Positions 49,322 to 58,249 of a DNA stretch of 64,000 nt are shown one piece after another (position 1 is the stretch's first letter; each line of letters starts with the position of its first letter). Origin of the DNA: Muribaculaceae bacterium Isolate-037 (Harlan) (GTDB lineage Bacteria > Bacteroidota > Bacteroidia > Bacteroidales > Muribaculaceae); the NCBI GenBank assembly GCA_003762615.1, contig RIAZ01000005.1, positions 1 to 64,000 of the forward strand, read 5' to 3'. A model generated the notes under the pieces. It saw only the letters and a program-made list of their open reading frames with translations, made no database searches and was not told where the DNA came from. The position numbers and the translations under genes are program-made.

Positions 49322-49620
49322 GCCAGGGGCTGGTTGATCCTCTTGCCGACTGGGATATCGACATACAGAGTTTCGACATACCGAGGATGGTGAGTGTATA
49401 TCCCGACAGATTCGGGATAAGGTGGTTCACCAAGGCATGGTTCAACAATTCGGAGAGTGGCGAGGCGGCAATCGAGATCGAGCGCCAGACCGCAATCAAC
49501 TTCATCCGTGACCTTGTGGAAAAGGATGAGTGGCTTGAGGAATATTACCCGACACAGATGGAGGCATACCATAATGCGATTAACCAGACAAGAGAACAAC
49601 TGCTGAAACAGAGCGTATAA
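49300..49620 (+). CDS. Minus-one frame continuation of the M23-like gene
   Basis: This frame has good coding character (PLADWDIDIQSFDIPRMVSV, RFGIRWFTKAWFNNSESGEA, LEEYYPTQMEAYHNAINQTR). It lacks a credible start: the only ATG at its head (49201) lies in the wrong frame inside the M23-like gene and the next (49387) is mid-domain. A slip at A-AAA-AAG (49294-49300) would fuse it to the upstream protein, giving about 370 residues. A small hairpin (AGCCAG/CTGGTT, 49320-49334) lies behind. Programmed frameshifting, a true one-base deletion in the A run, or an assembly error are all possible. Confidence 0.6.
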   Translation, partial: VHESAVLSQGLVDPLADWDIDIQSFDIPRMVSVYPDRFGIRWFTKAWFNNSESGEAAIEIERQTAINFIRDLVEKDEWLEEYYPTQMEAYHNAINQTREQLLKQSV

Positions 49621-49621
49621 C

Positions 49622-51379
49622 ATGGCCGGACTTAAAGACATGAACGGACTCGCCGAGGTGGAATACTGCCTGGGCCGCTATCTCGATGGAAATATCGCCG
49701 GGATTATGAAGGAGACACGCACATACCTCACTACCAGACAGGCTGAGGAATACCGGGATTACCAGACCAGTCTCGGGGGCATCCTGTCCTCGATGGCGAG
49801 TGCCGGCAACCCTGCGGGCTGCGACAACTCGATGCAGATTCTCAAAGCCACAGGCGAATGGAATAGCAAGACCACCGAGGATTACATCCAAATGTGCCGC
49901 GATAAGGTAATCTCGGACAAAGAGGTGTACCACGACCTTGTCGCCCTCACGATGGAATGGCGTGCCGCTATCGTGGCTGAAATAGGCCAGGAAAGGTACA
50001 ATCAGGCATCCCGACAGATAGGCGCCGACCTTGCGGCGGCATACATCGACTATCGTGTCCAGCAGACCATGATTGACCGGCTCATAGATGAGCAGACACC
50101 GAAGTCAACCGCTGAGTATGTGATACGGAAAGCGGCCGAGGGAAGCCTCATGGGACTGCCCCATGTAATGTCCCGGTCTCCGCTTGAACAGCAGATTGCT
50201 AAGGAGGCAGAGGAGAAATACAAGGCCAACGGATGGGAATGGGCAGGTGCGAGAGCCGTGTCTTTCGCTATCGACACCGTAACTACATTGGGCTGTGGTT
50301 CGTGGGCCAATCTTGCCAAACTTGCCGGGGTCGAAGTGGTTTTTGCCGGACTTGAGGCATACGCCGAGTCCAAAGGAGACGTAAAGACCGTAAGCATCGA
50401 GGAGTGCATAAGTAAAGGTGTGTTCGGGAGCGAGGAAAATGTATTCGACAATGTGAGGGGCAAGGCTGTATACATAGACGCACCCCGCAATGAAAGCATA
50501 ACCCGTATCAATGCCACACTGAAACGCCCGGTCAGCACATTCTCGGTGGGTGGCTACCTGTCAAGAGGAATAAATGCCATCTTCTCACCTGTGGCCGACT
50601 TTATCGAAAATGCTAGATCATCACTTGAACAAGCCGCTGCGAAAACGGCTTCCCAATCCGCCGGCAACACCTCGGAAACCAAACGGGCGGAAGCGGAGCT
50701 TGCAGCACGCTCCGGCATGAATATGGATACTCAACCAATGGAACAGACAACCGACAACACCTCAAATACTCAACCCGAAGATGATGAAATCCGTCAGGAA
50801 CAGGAAGCTAACCAAGCCGGCTGGGGTTCGCTTATGTCGGACCTCGGTTTTTCCGGACTTGGAGACATAGGAAAGAACCTCGGCTATGTGATAGCAATGC
50901 TGCCTGATATTCTTGTGGGCACCATGACAGGAAAGACAAGTTCGCTTCATCTTCGCGACAATCTCATACCGATGGCATCAATCGTTGCCGGAATGTTCAT
51001 CAGGAACCCGCTTCTCAAGATGGTTCTCATCGGCATGGGCGGGATGAATCTTCTGAACAAGGCCGGACATGAGAGCATAGGACGACACACCAACCCGGAG
51101 GGATTGAGATTCAAGAGGTATGATGACGAGGAACTGAATCCGCGCATCGCCTCGCCTGTCATCAACGGCAACTGTCTTGTCGCCAACATCGACAGGACAC
51201 CATGTTCCATAACACTGCCCGACAATGTGGTGGCCGCATATCAGAGCGGAGCGTTGCCTCTGAACACTCTCGCCAATGCCGTACTCGCCCGGCATGAGGC
51301 AAACAGCCTGCTTGCAAGGGAGAATTACCGTGCGGCAGCCGAAGAAAACCTTATCCAGACCAACAGACAAATAAGATAG
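49622..51379 (+). CDS. Large hypothetical protein with central membrane helices
   Basis: A 585-residue protein of unrecognised family. The N-terminal 170 residues are helical (IMKETRTYLTTRQAEEYRDY, HDLVALTMEWRAAIVAEIGQ). Hydrophobic stretches occur near 215-245 (SFAIDTVTTLGCGSWANLAK) and near 440-480 (IPMASIVAGMFIRNPLLKMV, LIGMGGMNLLNKAG). A Ser/Thr/Glu-rich linker (345-400) separates the halves, and the C-terminal 100 residues are soluble. It starts 1 base after the preceding frame and is translated as part of the operon. Confidence 0.55.
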   Translation: MAGLKDMNGLAEVEYCLGRYLDGNIAGIMKETRTYLTTRQAEEYRDYQTSLGGILSSMASAGNPAGCDNSMQILKATGEWNSKTTEDYIQMCRDKVISDKEVYHDLVALTMEWRAAIVAEIGQERYNQASRQIGADLAAAYIDYRVQQTMIDRLIDEQTPKSTAEYVIRKAAEGSLMGLPHVMSRSPLEQQIAKEAEEKYKANGWEWAGARAVSFAIDTVTTLGCGSWANLAKLAGVEVVFAGLEAYAESKGDVKTVSIEECISKGVFGSEENVFDNVRGKAVYIDAPRNESITRINATLKRPVSTFSVGGYLSRGINAIFSPVADFIENARSSLEQAAAKTASQSAGNTSETKRAEAELAARSGMNMDTQPMEQTTDNTSNTQPEDDEIRQEQEANQAGWGSLMSDLGFSGLGDIGKNLGYVIAMLPDILVGTMTGKTSSLHLRDNLIPMASIVAGMFIRNPLLKMVLIGMGGMNLLNKAGHESIGRHTNPEGLRFKRYDDEELNPRIASPVINGNCLVANIDRTPCSITLPDNVVAAYQSGALPLNTLANAVLARHEANSLLARENYRAAAEENLIQTNRQIR

Positions 51380-51386
51380 ACGATAT

Positions 51387-53756
51387 ATGAAAGAGAAATC
51401 ACCACAGGAAGAGAAGGCGGCAATCCGCCAGGTCCAGTTGATAAACGAGGCTCTGGGCAACGCCCGGAGCAACGGTGGCGCATGGCTCAACCATGCAGGT
51501 ATGCCGGCTCCCAGGATATATCCCAAAGGGCCAGGGGTCAGTCCGTTCAATTCGCTTATACTCCAGCTTTTCGCCGACAGCAGAAAGTTTCCGTCGGCGC
51601 AGTATGTGTTCTTCCACACCGCCAAGGCCACCGGCATACCTGTCATCGGCAAGGAGAAGGGAGTGCCGTTCAACTGGTATGCGTGGGACAACTATGTCAA
51701 CAGGCATGACCCGAAAGAAGTGATAACCGCAGCCGACTACAAAAAGCTCACCTCCGGGCAGCAGAAGGATTACAAGGGTGTTCAGCAGAGACAGATCCGG
51801 GTGCTGTTCAACATAGACCAGACCGTCATGCCTCATTCGGATGCAGACGCTTACCGTAAGGTTCTTGACCGCTACGGCTCCGCCAATGAGCGTGGACACC
51901 TCAAGACGGAAGAAAAGCAGCTCCGCGCCACGGTCAATGGCTTCATCAAGCAGATGAAGGAATACCTCGTGCCTATCAGACGCGAGGCTTCCGATGTCGC
52001 CCACTACGACACCGAGAAGGATGCCGTATATATGCCGGAGCAGCGAAAGTATGAGAATTATCCGGAATATGTGCAGGAACTCTTGCGCCAGATTGTGAAC
52101 GCTACCGGACATCAGCAGCGTCTCGCCCGCGAGGGAATGGTTATGAAAGGCGGACAGGCTCCCGGCGAGTATGCGGAGCGGTACGAGCAACTTGTGGTGG
52201 AGGTGGCTTCTGCAGTGAAGATGTCGGAACTCGGTCTGCCGGCAAAGCTATCTCCGCAGTCCATTGACCTTGTTGACTCATGGACGAGGGAGCTGCAGGA
52301 GACCCCATGTATGATTGATGCCCTTGAAGCCGATGTCAACAATGCCCTCGATGTGATACGCAAGGCGGAGCAGGGAGAGAAAATCGAATATGCGCGTTTC
52401 CGTACACAGGCGCAGATAGAAGAGCTTCACGAAAAGCAGAAGCCGCAGGTCGACTGCCGTGAGGCGGCGATCCTCTGTGACATTATCCGTCACGGGGGCA
52501 TGAGAATATCTGACGGGAACTTCTCTTCGGAGGAAGATAAGACCGCGTTCATGGAAAAATTCGACCTTTCCTATTATAATAAGGAGTTGGATGATGCCCT
52601 GCGGCTGACCGGCACGGATGATGCGGAGCAGGTCGAGCTGGCTTACGGGGAGGCTCTGAAACACGCAGCATCCATAGACCGTCTGTGCATGGAATATCTT
52701 CCTGATGAATGGAACAGCAGGACGAACCATTATGTCATCCACGACATGATAACTCCGATTCCCAATGAATATGACCGCTCCATGGTGGTTGTCAAGGATG
52801 AGAGGACAGGAATATACGATGTCATTCTGCCTGGTGGCGCGATGGCTGGCGGCTACATAAATCTCCCGGATGGGGAACGCAAGATGTTCCGTGTTTATCC
52901 CGAGGAAGTCATGTCTAAGGAGGAACGCAAACAGTCAAAGGCGACATTGAGTGCCAACGGTATCAGAGGGATGTCCAAAGACCGTATCAGTCTGGCTCTT
53001 CGACAAGACGGTGCCAAATATGTCAGATTCTATAACCGTTCTGGGAAACTTTCGTTGCAGGCTGATGACAGTTATTATGAGGGAAAGACCGTGCATGAGA
53101 TGGCACTGAAGGAGGGCAAACTGAATGAGATTGCACGTATTGATGTTTCCGAGGCGGTGGCATCGGTCAATACGGTGCTGTTCGACAAGGTGCATATGCT
53201 GAAAGATGACAACAACAGGTGGTTTTTCTATATAAAGCCGAAGGATGAGCCGTCTTTCTGCATCTATCCCGAGAAGGAGGACACAAACCGTTTCTTCTCG
53301 ACGATACGCCAGGGGCAGCAGGAGGAAGGAGACAGGCTCCGAATGGAACTTGGTCATAAATACTATGAGATTGCAAAGGCTAATCCTTCCCTGAGGTTCG
53401 ACATATTCAATGAGATTCCGGATGGTGTGGAGACCGCGCGTATTAGCCGGGTGAATATCTATAAAACCAAGGAGGACAAGTTCATGTGCGCTCCTAAGAT
53501 CGAAGGAGCTGGCGATATCAAGCCGCGTGAGATAAGCCGGGAACAATGGCACCGGATGTTTGTGGCTGAGGATATGGACAGTTACAAGACATCGCTTGCC
53601 GCAAAGGTGTTTGCGGACATGCTGGGAGCGAAGGTCAGCCGGGGTGAGGCAACCAACGCCGGGAATGTAACTCCGGAGCATAATGTTGAGAGTGTGGAAG
53701 TGGAAAAGGCCGAAGAGGTCGAGGAAGTTGCGGCATACCAAGGACCAAAAAGATGA
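51387..53756 (+). CDS. Long ArdC-related protein lacking the zinc motif
   Basis: A 789-residue protein. Residues about 40-340 align by eye with the ArdC anti-restriction protein at 56075: an N-terminal region with NSLILQLFADSRKFPS and AADYKKLTSGQQKDYKGVQQ (compare WEDYKKLTDEEKKQYN), then LLRQIVNATGHQQRL where ArdC has VLHEMTHSTG, and SWTRELQETPCMIDALEADV (compare SWLEDLQESPDFIKTVMSDV). The HExxH is therefore lost, while YEQLVVEVASA keeps the downstream Glu. The 450-residue C-terminal part is unique and has DUF3945/DUF4099-like short repeats. It may bind DNA without peptidase activity. Confidence 0.6.
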   Translation: MKEKSPQEEKAAIRQVQLINEALGNARSNGGAWLNHAGMPAPRIYPKGPGVSPFNSLILQLFADSRKFPSAQYVFFHTAKATGIPVIGKEKGVPFNWYAWDNYVNRHDPKEVITAADYKKLTSGQQKDYKGVQQRQIRVLFNIDQTVMPHSDADAYRKVLDRYGSANERGHLKTEEKQLRATVNGFIKQMKEYLVPIRREASDVAHYDTEKDAVYMPEQRKYENYPEYVQELLRQIVNATGHQQRLAREGMVMKGGQAPGEYAERYEQLVVEVASAVKMSELGLPAKLSPQSIDLVDSWTRELQETPCMIDALEADVNNALDVIRKAEQGEKIEYARFRTQAQIEELHEKQKPQVDCREAAILCDIIRHGGMRISDGNFSSEEDKTAFMEKFDLSYYNKELDDALRLTGTDDAEQVELAYGEALKHAASIDRLCMEYLPDEWNSRTNHYVIHDMITPIPNEYDRSMVVVKDERTGIYDVILPGGAMAGGYINLPDGERKMFRVYPEEVMSKEERKQSKATLSANGIRGMSKDRISLALRQDGAKYVRFYNRSGKLSLQADDSYYEGKTVHEMALKEGKLNEIARIDVSEAVASVNTVLFDKVHMLKDDNNRWFFYIKPKDEPSFCIYPEKEDTNRFFSTIRQGQQEEGDRLRMELGHKYYEIAKANPSLRFDIFNEIPDGVETARISRVNIYKTKEDKFMCAPKIEGAGDIKPREISREQWHRMFVAEDMDSYKTSLAAKVFADMLGAKVSRGEATNAGNVTPEHNVESVEVEKAEEVEEVAAYQGPKR

Positions 53757-55294
53757 GCAAGTCAAGCGAATATGTAGAAAAGTATGCCGAGTTTGCCATA
53801 GAGCAGCAGCGGAAGCATGGCATACCGGCTTCCGTGACTCTTGCCCAGGGAATCCTTGAGAGTGCCAACGGCCAGAGCCAGTTGTCCCGGGAGTGCAACA
53901 ACCATTTCGGCATAAAGGCAGGGAAAAGATGGATTGATGCCGGCGGCCAGTATGGGCTTTATTCCGATGACCGTCCAAACGAAAAGTTCTGCAAGTATGC
54001 TTCGGTAGCCGACAGCTTTGAGCATCACTCGCTGATACTCAAAAACAACAGCCGGTACGCACCGTGCTTCGCTCTAAGGACTGACGATTATCAGGGTTGG
54101 TGCCGAGGATTGCAGAAGGCGGGCTATGCCAGCTCCAGGCAGTATGCGTCGAGCCTAATATCTGTCATTGACAGAATGGATCTGACCAGATATGACAGGA
54201 TGGCTGCGGAGCGTGGTCCGGTGGCAGCAACACATCAACAGGAGCAGTCCTCAGGCTACTCTTTCCCCGTGAAAAGGGATGAATTCATGCTTGTGACTTC
54301 CCCTTACGGTATGCGCAACGACCCTGTAAATCCGGGACAGAAACAGTTCCACAAGGGCATTGACATACAGTGCCGTGGTGACGCGCTTCTTGCCACGGAG
54401 GACAACGGCAAGGTGGTGAAGGCCAATCAGAACGTGAATACCGGTGGCGGCAGGAGCGTGACCATCGAGTATGACCGTCCTAACGGTTCCAAATATCAGA
54501 CTACCTATATGCACCTGTCAGACATCAATGTCAAAGTCGGCGATGCCGTCAATGCCGGACAAAAAATCGGAATGTCAGGGAACACAGGCACAAGGACAAC
54601 GGGCGAGCATCTTCATTTCGGAGTCAGGCAGGTGTCAGCCGATGGAACGGCAAGGGATATTGATCCGGCCGCATATCTGGCGGAGATTGCCGCCAAAGGG
54701 AACATCAAGGTGACGGCCATGCACAATGGCGAGAACCTGCTGGCTAAATATGCAAAACCTGCAGAGCCTGAAATGGGAGCCGCGCAAGGCAATGACCTTA
54801 CCGAAGCGCAGGATATGTCGCCCGACGACTGGATGAAGAAAATCCTTTCATCCGAGGACAGCGGTGTACAGATCCCTTCCAATGACCCGGTGATGGAGAT
54901 GGCGGTCACGATGTTCACGTCGCTGATGGCACTTGCCGTCCAGATAGACGGCAAGGACAGGGAGGATGCGATGGCAGCGGCAACCGATGCCGCTGTCAAC
55001 CGCAGGATTGACCTGACTGCCCTCACTCCCGGTCTTAGGTCGTGCATAATGACAATTCAAGAGAATGGCAATCCCATTCTCTCAGTGGTCTCTGACAAGA
55101 CCTCATTCAACCACGAGTTGACCAATGCCGAGCTGTCGCGCCTGTCAAATGCGCTCAACGACAGCACACTTGGCAATGAGGCCAAACAGCAACGGGTGGC
55201 CGGAATCGTCAACAACATCGTAGTGGGCAACCAGATGTCGCAGAGCTTCAATCAGCATGTGGGTAATGACCAAACGCAAGTGATTCAACGATGA
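53753..55294 (+). CDS. Bifunctional wall hydrolase: glucosaminidase plus M23 peptidase
   Basis: A 513-residue enzyme. Residues about 5-145 form a FlgJ-like glucosaminidase domain (GIPASVTLAQGILESANGQS with the catalytic Glu, then NNHFGIKAG and KYASVADSFEHHSLIL). Residues about 165-300 form an M23 peptidase with intact ligands (FHKGIDIQC, TTYMHLSD, GEHLHFGVR). The 190-residue C-terminal tail is helical and unassigned. There is no signal peptide, so export may depend on the conjugation apparatus itself. It cuts both glycan and peptide to make room for the channel. Both ends overlap neighbours by ATGA. Confidence 0.9.
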   Translation: MSKSSEYVEKYAEFAIEQQRKHGIPASVTLAQGILESANGQSQLSRECNNHFGIKAGKRWIDAGGQYGLYSDDRPNEKFCKYASVADSFEHHSLILKNNSRYAPCFALRTDDYQGWCRGLQKAGYASSRQYASSLISVIDRMDLTRYDRMAAERGPVAATHQQEQSSGYSFPVKRDEFMLVTSPYGMRNDPVNPGQKQFHKGIDIQCRGDALLATEDNGKVVKANQNVNTGGGRSVTIEYDRPNGSKYQTTYMHLSDINVKVGDAVNAGQKIGMSGNTGTRTTGEHLHFGVRQVSADGTARDIDPAAYLAEIAAKGNIKVTAMHNGENLLAKYAKPAEPEMGAAQGNDLTEAQDMSPDDWMKKILSSEDSGVQIPSNDPVMEMAVTMFTSLMALAVQIDGKDREDAMAAATDAAVNRRIDLTALTPGLRSCIMTIQENGNPILSVVSDKTSFNHELTNAELSRLSNALNDSTLGNEAKQQRVAGIVNNIVVGNQMSQSFNQHVGNDQTQVIQR

Positions 55295-55467
55295 GAAGCC
55301 TTATTCTCTATACCGGTCTGGTGGTCCTGCTCTTGATACTGTGCTATATCACCCTGACCATCTATACATATTTAGGCTTATGGTACGCCATATTCTTTTC
55401 TCTTTTTGAAATAGGCAAGACATCATTCGCCTGCATCCTTTATATCAAACTTATCTCCAGAGACTAA
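55291..55467 (+). CDS. Small two-helix membrane protein
   Basis: A 58-residue hydrophobic protein (starts MRSLILYTGLVVLLLILCYI, ends LYIKLISRD) with two membrane helices. The ATG overlaps the stop of the hydrolase gene by 4 bases (ATGA), and it ends 14 bases before the SSB-like gene, which supports it as a real gene. It might act like a holin or anchor for the wall hydrolase; that is only a guess. Confidence 0.6.
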   Translation: MRSLILYTGLVVLLLILCYITLTIYTYLGLWYAIFFSLFEIGKTSFACILYIKLISRD

Positions 55468-55481
55468 CCAATCAAGTATAT

Positions 55482-56075
55482 ATGATTAAATGCAATGTGA
55501 AAGTATGCGGCATCATAAACCGTGCCGCCAGTGTTAGACAGACAGCGGAAGGAAAGCCATTCGTGGCTTTCGGGCTGTCAGTAGCCGTGCCCGCGACCAA
55601 AGGGGATGCCGTGAACATCAACATCAGTGTCGCGGCCGACAACGCCGATGTCGCCTCGCTTGCCGAAGGGCGCAGGGTCGCTGTTGACGGTATCCTGAAA
55701 ATCAAGGGCGCGCCTGAGAAACGTCAGTATTTCAACCTTTCGGCCGAAAACATCGACCTTGACCCAGTGGCGGAGTCCGGCATCGGTGGCGACATGGTGT
55801 TCCGTGGCACGCTGTGCAAGGATATAGTGACCCCTACTGACAAGAAAGGGAACCGGTTCCTCCGCTTCTCGGCTTATTCTACCGACAAGGTTTGCGATGA
55901 GTTTTACAGTGTCTTTGTCCGCTTTGTCCGTTTCTCGGAGGCGATGGAGCCATTCATCGTACCCAAAGGGAAGATTGAGGCAAAGGGCGAGCTGCGAATC
56001 ACATCATTCAACGGCAATCTTGACTTCTCCTGCAAGATTGCGGAGCTGACTGAATACAAGAAGCTCCCGTTCTGA
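55482..56075 (+). CDS. SSB-like protein with two OB folds
   Basis: A 197-residue protein that reads as two OB-fold units: about 1-95 (IKCNVKVCGIINRAASVRQT, GKPFVAFGLSVAVPATKGDA, GRRVAVDGILKIKGAPEKRQ) and about 105-195 (MVFRGTLCKDIVTPTDKKGN, KGKIEAKGELRITSFNGNLD). It lacks the acidic tail of housekeeping SSB. Conjugative elements often carry such proteins to protect transferred single strands. The stop overlaps the ArdC start (TGATG), an association also known from plasmid leading regions. Confidence 0.75.
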   Translation: MIKCNVKVCGIINRAASVRQTAEGKPFVAFGLSVAVPATKGDAVNINISVAADNADVASLAEGRRVAVDGILKIKGAPEKRQYFNLSAENIDLDPVAESGIGGDMVFRGTLCKDIVTPTDKKGNRFLRFSAYSTDKVCDEFYSVFVRFVRFSEAMEPFIVPKGKIEAKGELRITSFNGNLDFSCKIAELTEYKKLPF

Positions 56076-57412
56076 TGTCCCGATACTCCAAGAATCCAAA
56101 TCAGCCCTCTGCCGAGGACAAGGCTCTCGATCGCTTCACCGAACTGATGATTGATAAGATAAAGTCGATGAAGGATGACTGGCATAAGCCGTGGTTCACC
56201 GAGGGAGCCTTGGTGTGGCCCCGCAATCTGACTGGACGTCATTACAACGGGGGCAATGCCCTGATGCTCATGCTTCATGCCGAGAAAGAGGGTTACAAAC
56301 TTCCTGTATGGTGTACTTTCAACTCCATACAAAAGGTTCTCAACCCCGAACAAAAGGGAGCCAAGGAGAATGACCGTGAGCTTGTCCATGTTCTGAAAGG
56401 CGAGAAATCATTCCCTGTGTTTCTCACCACATTCACCGTCATTGACAAGGATACCAAAGCGAAAATCCCCTGGGAGGACTACAAGAAACTTACTGACGAA
56501 GAGAAGAAACAATACAACGTGTTCCCCAAGAACCATGTGTTCAACGTCTTCAATGTGGCGCAGACCAATCTTCAGCAGGTGCGTCCGGACCTGTACACCA
56601 AACTGGAGGAGCAATGTGCGTTGAAACGTCCGGTTCATGAGGGCGAGGTGTTTTCTTTCCCTGCCATTGATTCAATGATATCCAATAATGCCTGGGTGTG
56701 CCCGATCAAGCCGGAGAAACAGGACAATGCTTACTATTCCCTCAGCAAAGACCATATCGTGGTGCCTTTGAAAGAGCAGTTCGTGGACGGAGAGAGTTTC
56801 TATGGCACTGTGCTGCATGAGATGACACACAGCACAGGAAGCGCGAATCGTCTGAATCGTCTGAAAGCGGCAAGGTTCGGGGACAGGGAGTATGGACGTG
56901 AGGAACTGGTGGCGGAACTCGGGTCTGCGCTCATCTGTCAGCAGAACGGCATACAGAAGCATGTCAAGGGGGATTCCGCCGCCTACCTGAAATCATGGCT
57001 TGAGGATCTGCAGGAATCTCCTGACTTCATCAAAACCGTAATGTCGGATGTCAAGAAAGCAACCGCAGTAATCTCATTCCGTATGCAGGAGGTTCAGCAG
57101 CAACTCGACAACGGACAGCATGTGAGACCTTATACGCAGGAGGATGCCGTGTTTGCCCCGACGCTTGTAGATGAAGTGCCTTTCAAGGAGAAACCCAAGG
57201 TGGAGGAACCGGAGGAAATCGCCGCTATGGGAATCCCGTCAGGAACATTCCGCAAGGTAGATGTCAATGCCCTGTTCGGAGCGTTGAAGCGTGACGGTGA
57301 GGCCAGGCTTTCCGACCATATCGTCGGGGAAGAGGACAGACAGTCAGAGTCCGAGGATATTTCACAATCCGAGGAAGAGGAGGATGCCATTTCAAGAGGG
57401 CGTGGCCGATGA
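56075..57412 (+). CDS. ardC: ArdC-family anti-restriction protein
   Basis: A 445-residue ArdC-like protein. The N-terminal ssDNA-binding domain is recognisable (PWFTEGALVWPRNLTGRHYN, GGNALMLMLHAEKEGYKLPV, LKGEKSFPVFLTTF). The zincin domain has HEMTH at about 247-251 and the downstream Glu in REELVAELGSA (about 273-283), so the metal site is intact. A 90-residue acidic tail ends in Glu/Asp/Arg clusters. It would bind incoming single strands and counter host restriction. It is coupled to the SSB-like gene and to the lysozyme gene (ATGA). Confidence 0.88.
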   Translation: MSRYSKNPNQPSAEDKALDRFTELMIDKIKSMKDDWHKPWFTEGALVWPRNLTGRHYNGGNALMLMLHAEKEGYKLPVWCTFNSIQKVLNPEQKGAKENDRELVHVLKGEKSFPVFLTTFTVIDKDTKAKIPWEDYKKLTDEEKKQYNVFPKNHVFNVFNVAQTNLQQVRPDLYTKLEEQCALKRPVHEGEVFSFPAIDSMISNNAWVCPIKPEKQDNAYYSLSKDHIVVPLKEQFVDGESFYGTVLHEMTHSTGSANRLNRLKAARFGDREYGREELVAELGSALICQQNGIQKHVKGDSAAYLKSWLEDLQESPDFIKTVMSDVKKATAVISFRMQEVQQQLDNGQHVRPYTQEDAVFAPTLVDEVPFKEKPKVEEPEEIAAMGIPSGTFRKVDVNALFGALKRDGEARLSDHIVGEEDRQSESEDISQSEEEEDAISRGRGR

Positions 57413-57900
57413 GATGGCTGTTATCGCTTGTGGCGTTGCTGACCGTGCTGGTCGGCAACGCCTCCAACACCGGCAGGCATAGGTCAAGCCTCATGGCACT
57501 TGACCCGTTTGAACGTGCGTGTGTGCTTATCCGTCATTATGAAACCTTGCATACACCGGCGCATTGGCCGACGATTGCCTATGGCCATGTGGTTAAGAAA
57601 GGGGAAAAGTATCAGAAACGGCAATACTCCCATGCCGAGGCAGACCGAATATTGCGCAAAGACCTCTCAACTCTATGTGCATACTACCGCTCCTACGGTC
57701 GTGACAGCCTCCTTCTTGCTTGTCTTGCCTACAATGTCGGCAGTGGCCGCATCCGGAACAGTGCGTTGCTAAAGAAACTCCGTTCCGGCAACCGTGATAT
57801 TCAAAAGGAATATGTTTCTTTCTGCCGGTACAAGGGCAAAACGCGTAAGCAATTGTATCGTCGCAGGCTCATGGAACTGGCCCTGTTTTTTGATGGTTGA
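57409..57900 (+). CDS. GH24-type lysozyme, last gene of the operon
   Basis: A 163-residue secreted lysozyme-like protein. The signal segment LLSLVALLTVLVGNAS is followed by the phage-lysozyme pattern VLIRHYETLHTPAHWPTIAY with GHVVKKGE, where the Glu is the likely catalytic acid. The spacing to the next Thr is shorter than in T4-type enzymes, as in other Bacteroidales conjugative lysozymes. LLLACLAYNVGSGRIRNSAL is the second family block. It probably opens the wall for the channel, alongside the M23 and glucosaminidase proteins. Confidence 0.85.
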   Translation: MRWLLSLVALLTVLVGNASNTGRHRSSLMALDPFERACVLIRHYETLHTPAHWPTIAYGHVVKKGEKYQKRQYSHAEADRILRKDLSTLCAYYRSYGRDSLLLACLAYNVGSGRIRNSALLKKLRSGNRDIQKEYVSFCRYKGKTRKQLYRRRLMELALFFDG

Positions 57901-57947
57901 CTACTCTTGGGGGCTGTCTTTGTAATGAAATGACGTTATTTATCCAA

Positions 57948-57995
57948 TTTTTCAGTCGTTTATAATTTACGACTGAAAAATTTTCATTATCTTTG
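57948..57995 (+). promoter_or_regulatory. Promoter with operator palindrome of the XRE gene
   Basis: TTTTTCAGTCGT (57948-57959) and ACGACTGAAAAA (57969-57980) are perfect 12-bp inverted arms with a 9-base spacer. TATCTTTG (57988-57995) is a consensus -7 box. The palindrome covers the -33 area, so binding would block transcription of the XRE gene 15 bases downstream. The left arm also follows the lysozyme stop by 48 bases and could terminate that operon. Confidence 0.72.
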
Positions 57996-58010
57996 CAAAA
58001 ATTTTATGCC

Positions 58011-58238
58011 ATGGCAAAGATCAATAGGCTCAAAAGTATTCTTGTTGAAAAGAATCTCACCAATTTGTGGTTGGCATCTCAGCTCGGGGTCAACTCGACC
58101 ACAGTGTCCAAATGGTGTACCAATTCTTCTCAGCCGGATATCTTGATGATATTGAGGATCGCGCAATTGCTCGGCATCGGGATAAAGGACTTCTACGATG
58201 AGAGAATTGCAGATAAATATGAGGTGTGGCAGCATTGA
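58011..58238 (+). CDS. Small XRE-family repressor
   Basis: A 75-residue Cro/CI-type DNA-binding protein from the ATG at 58011. The core is KSILVEKNLTNLWLASQLGV, NSTTVSKWCTNSSQPDILMI and LRIAQLLGIGIKDFYDE, a standard five-helix HTH_3. It lies directly behind its own palindromic operator, so autoregulation is likely. It is followed after 11 bases by the TPR/HTH regulator gene, with which it may be co-transcribed. The base composition becomes more AT-rich from here on. Confidence 0.88.
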   Translation: MAKINRLKSILVEKNLTNLWLASQLGVNSTTVSKWCTNSSQPDILMILRIAQLLGIGIKDFYDERIADKYEVWQH

Positions 58239-58249
58239 TACACAAAAAA

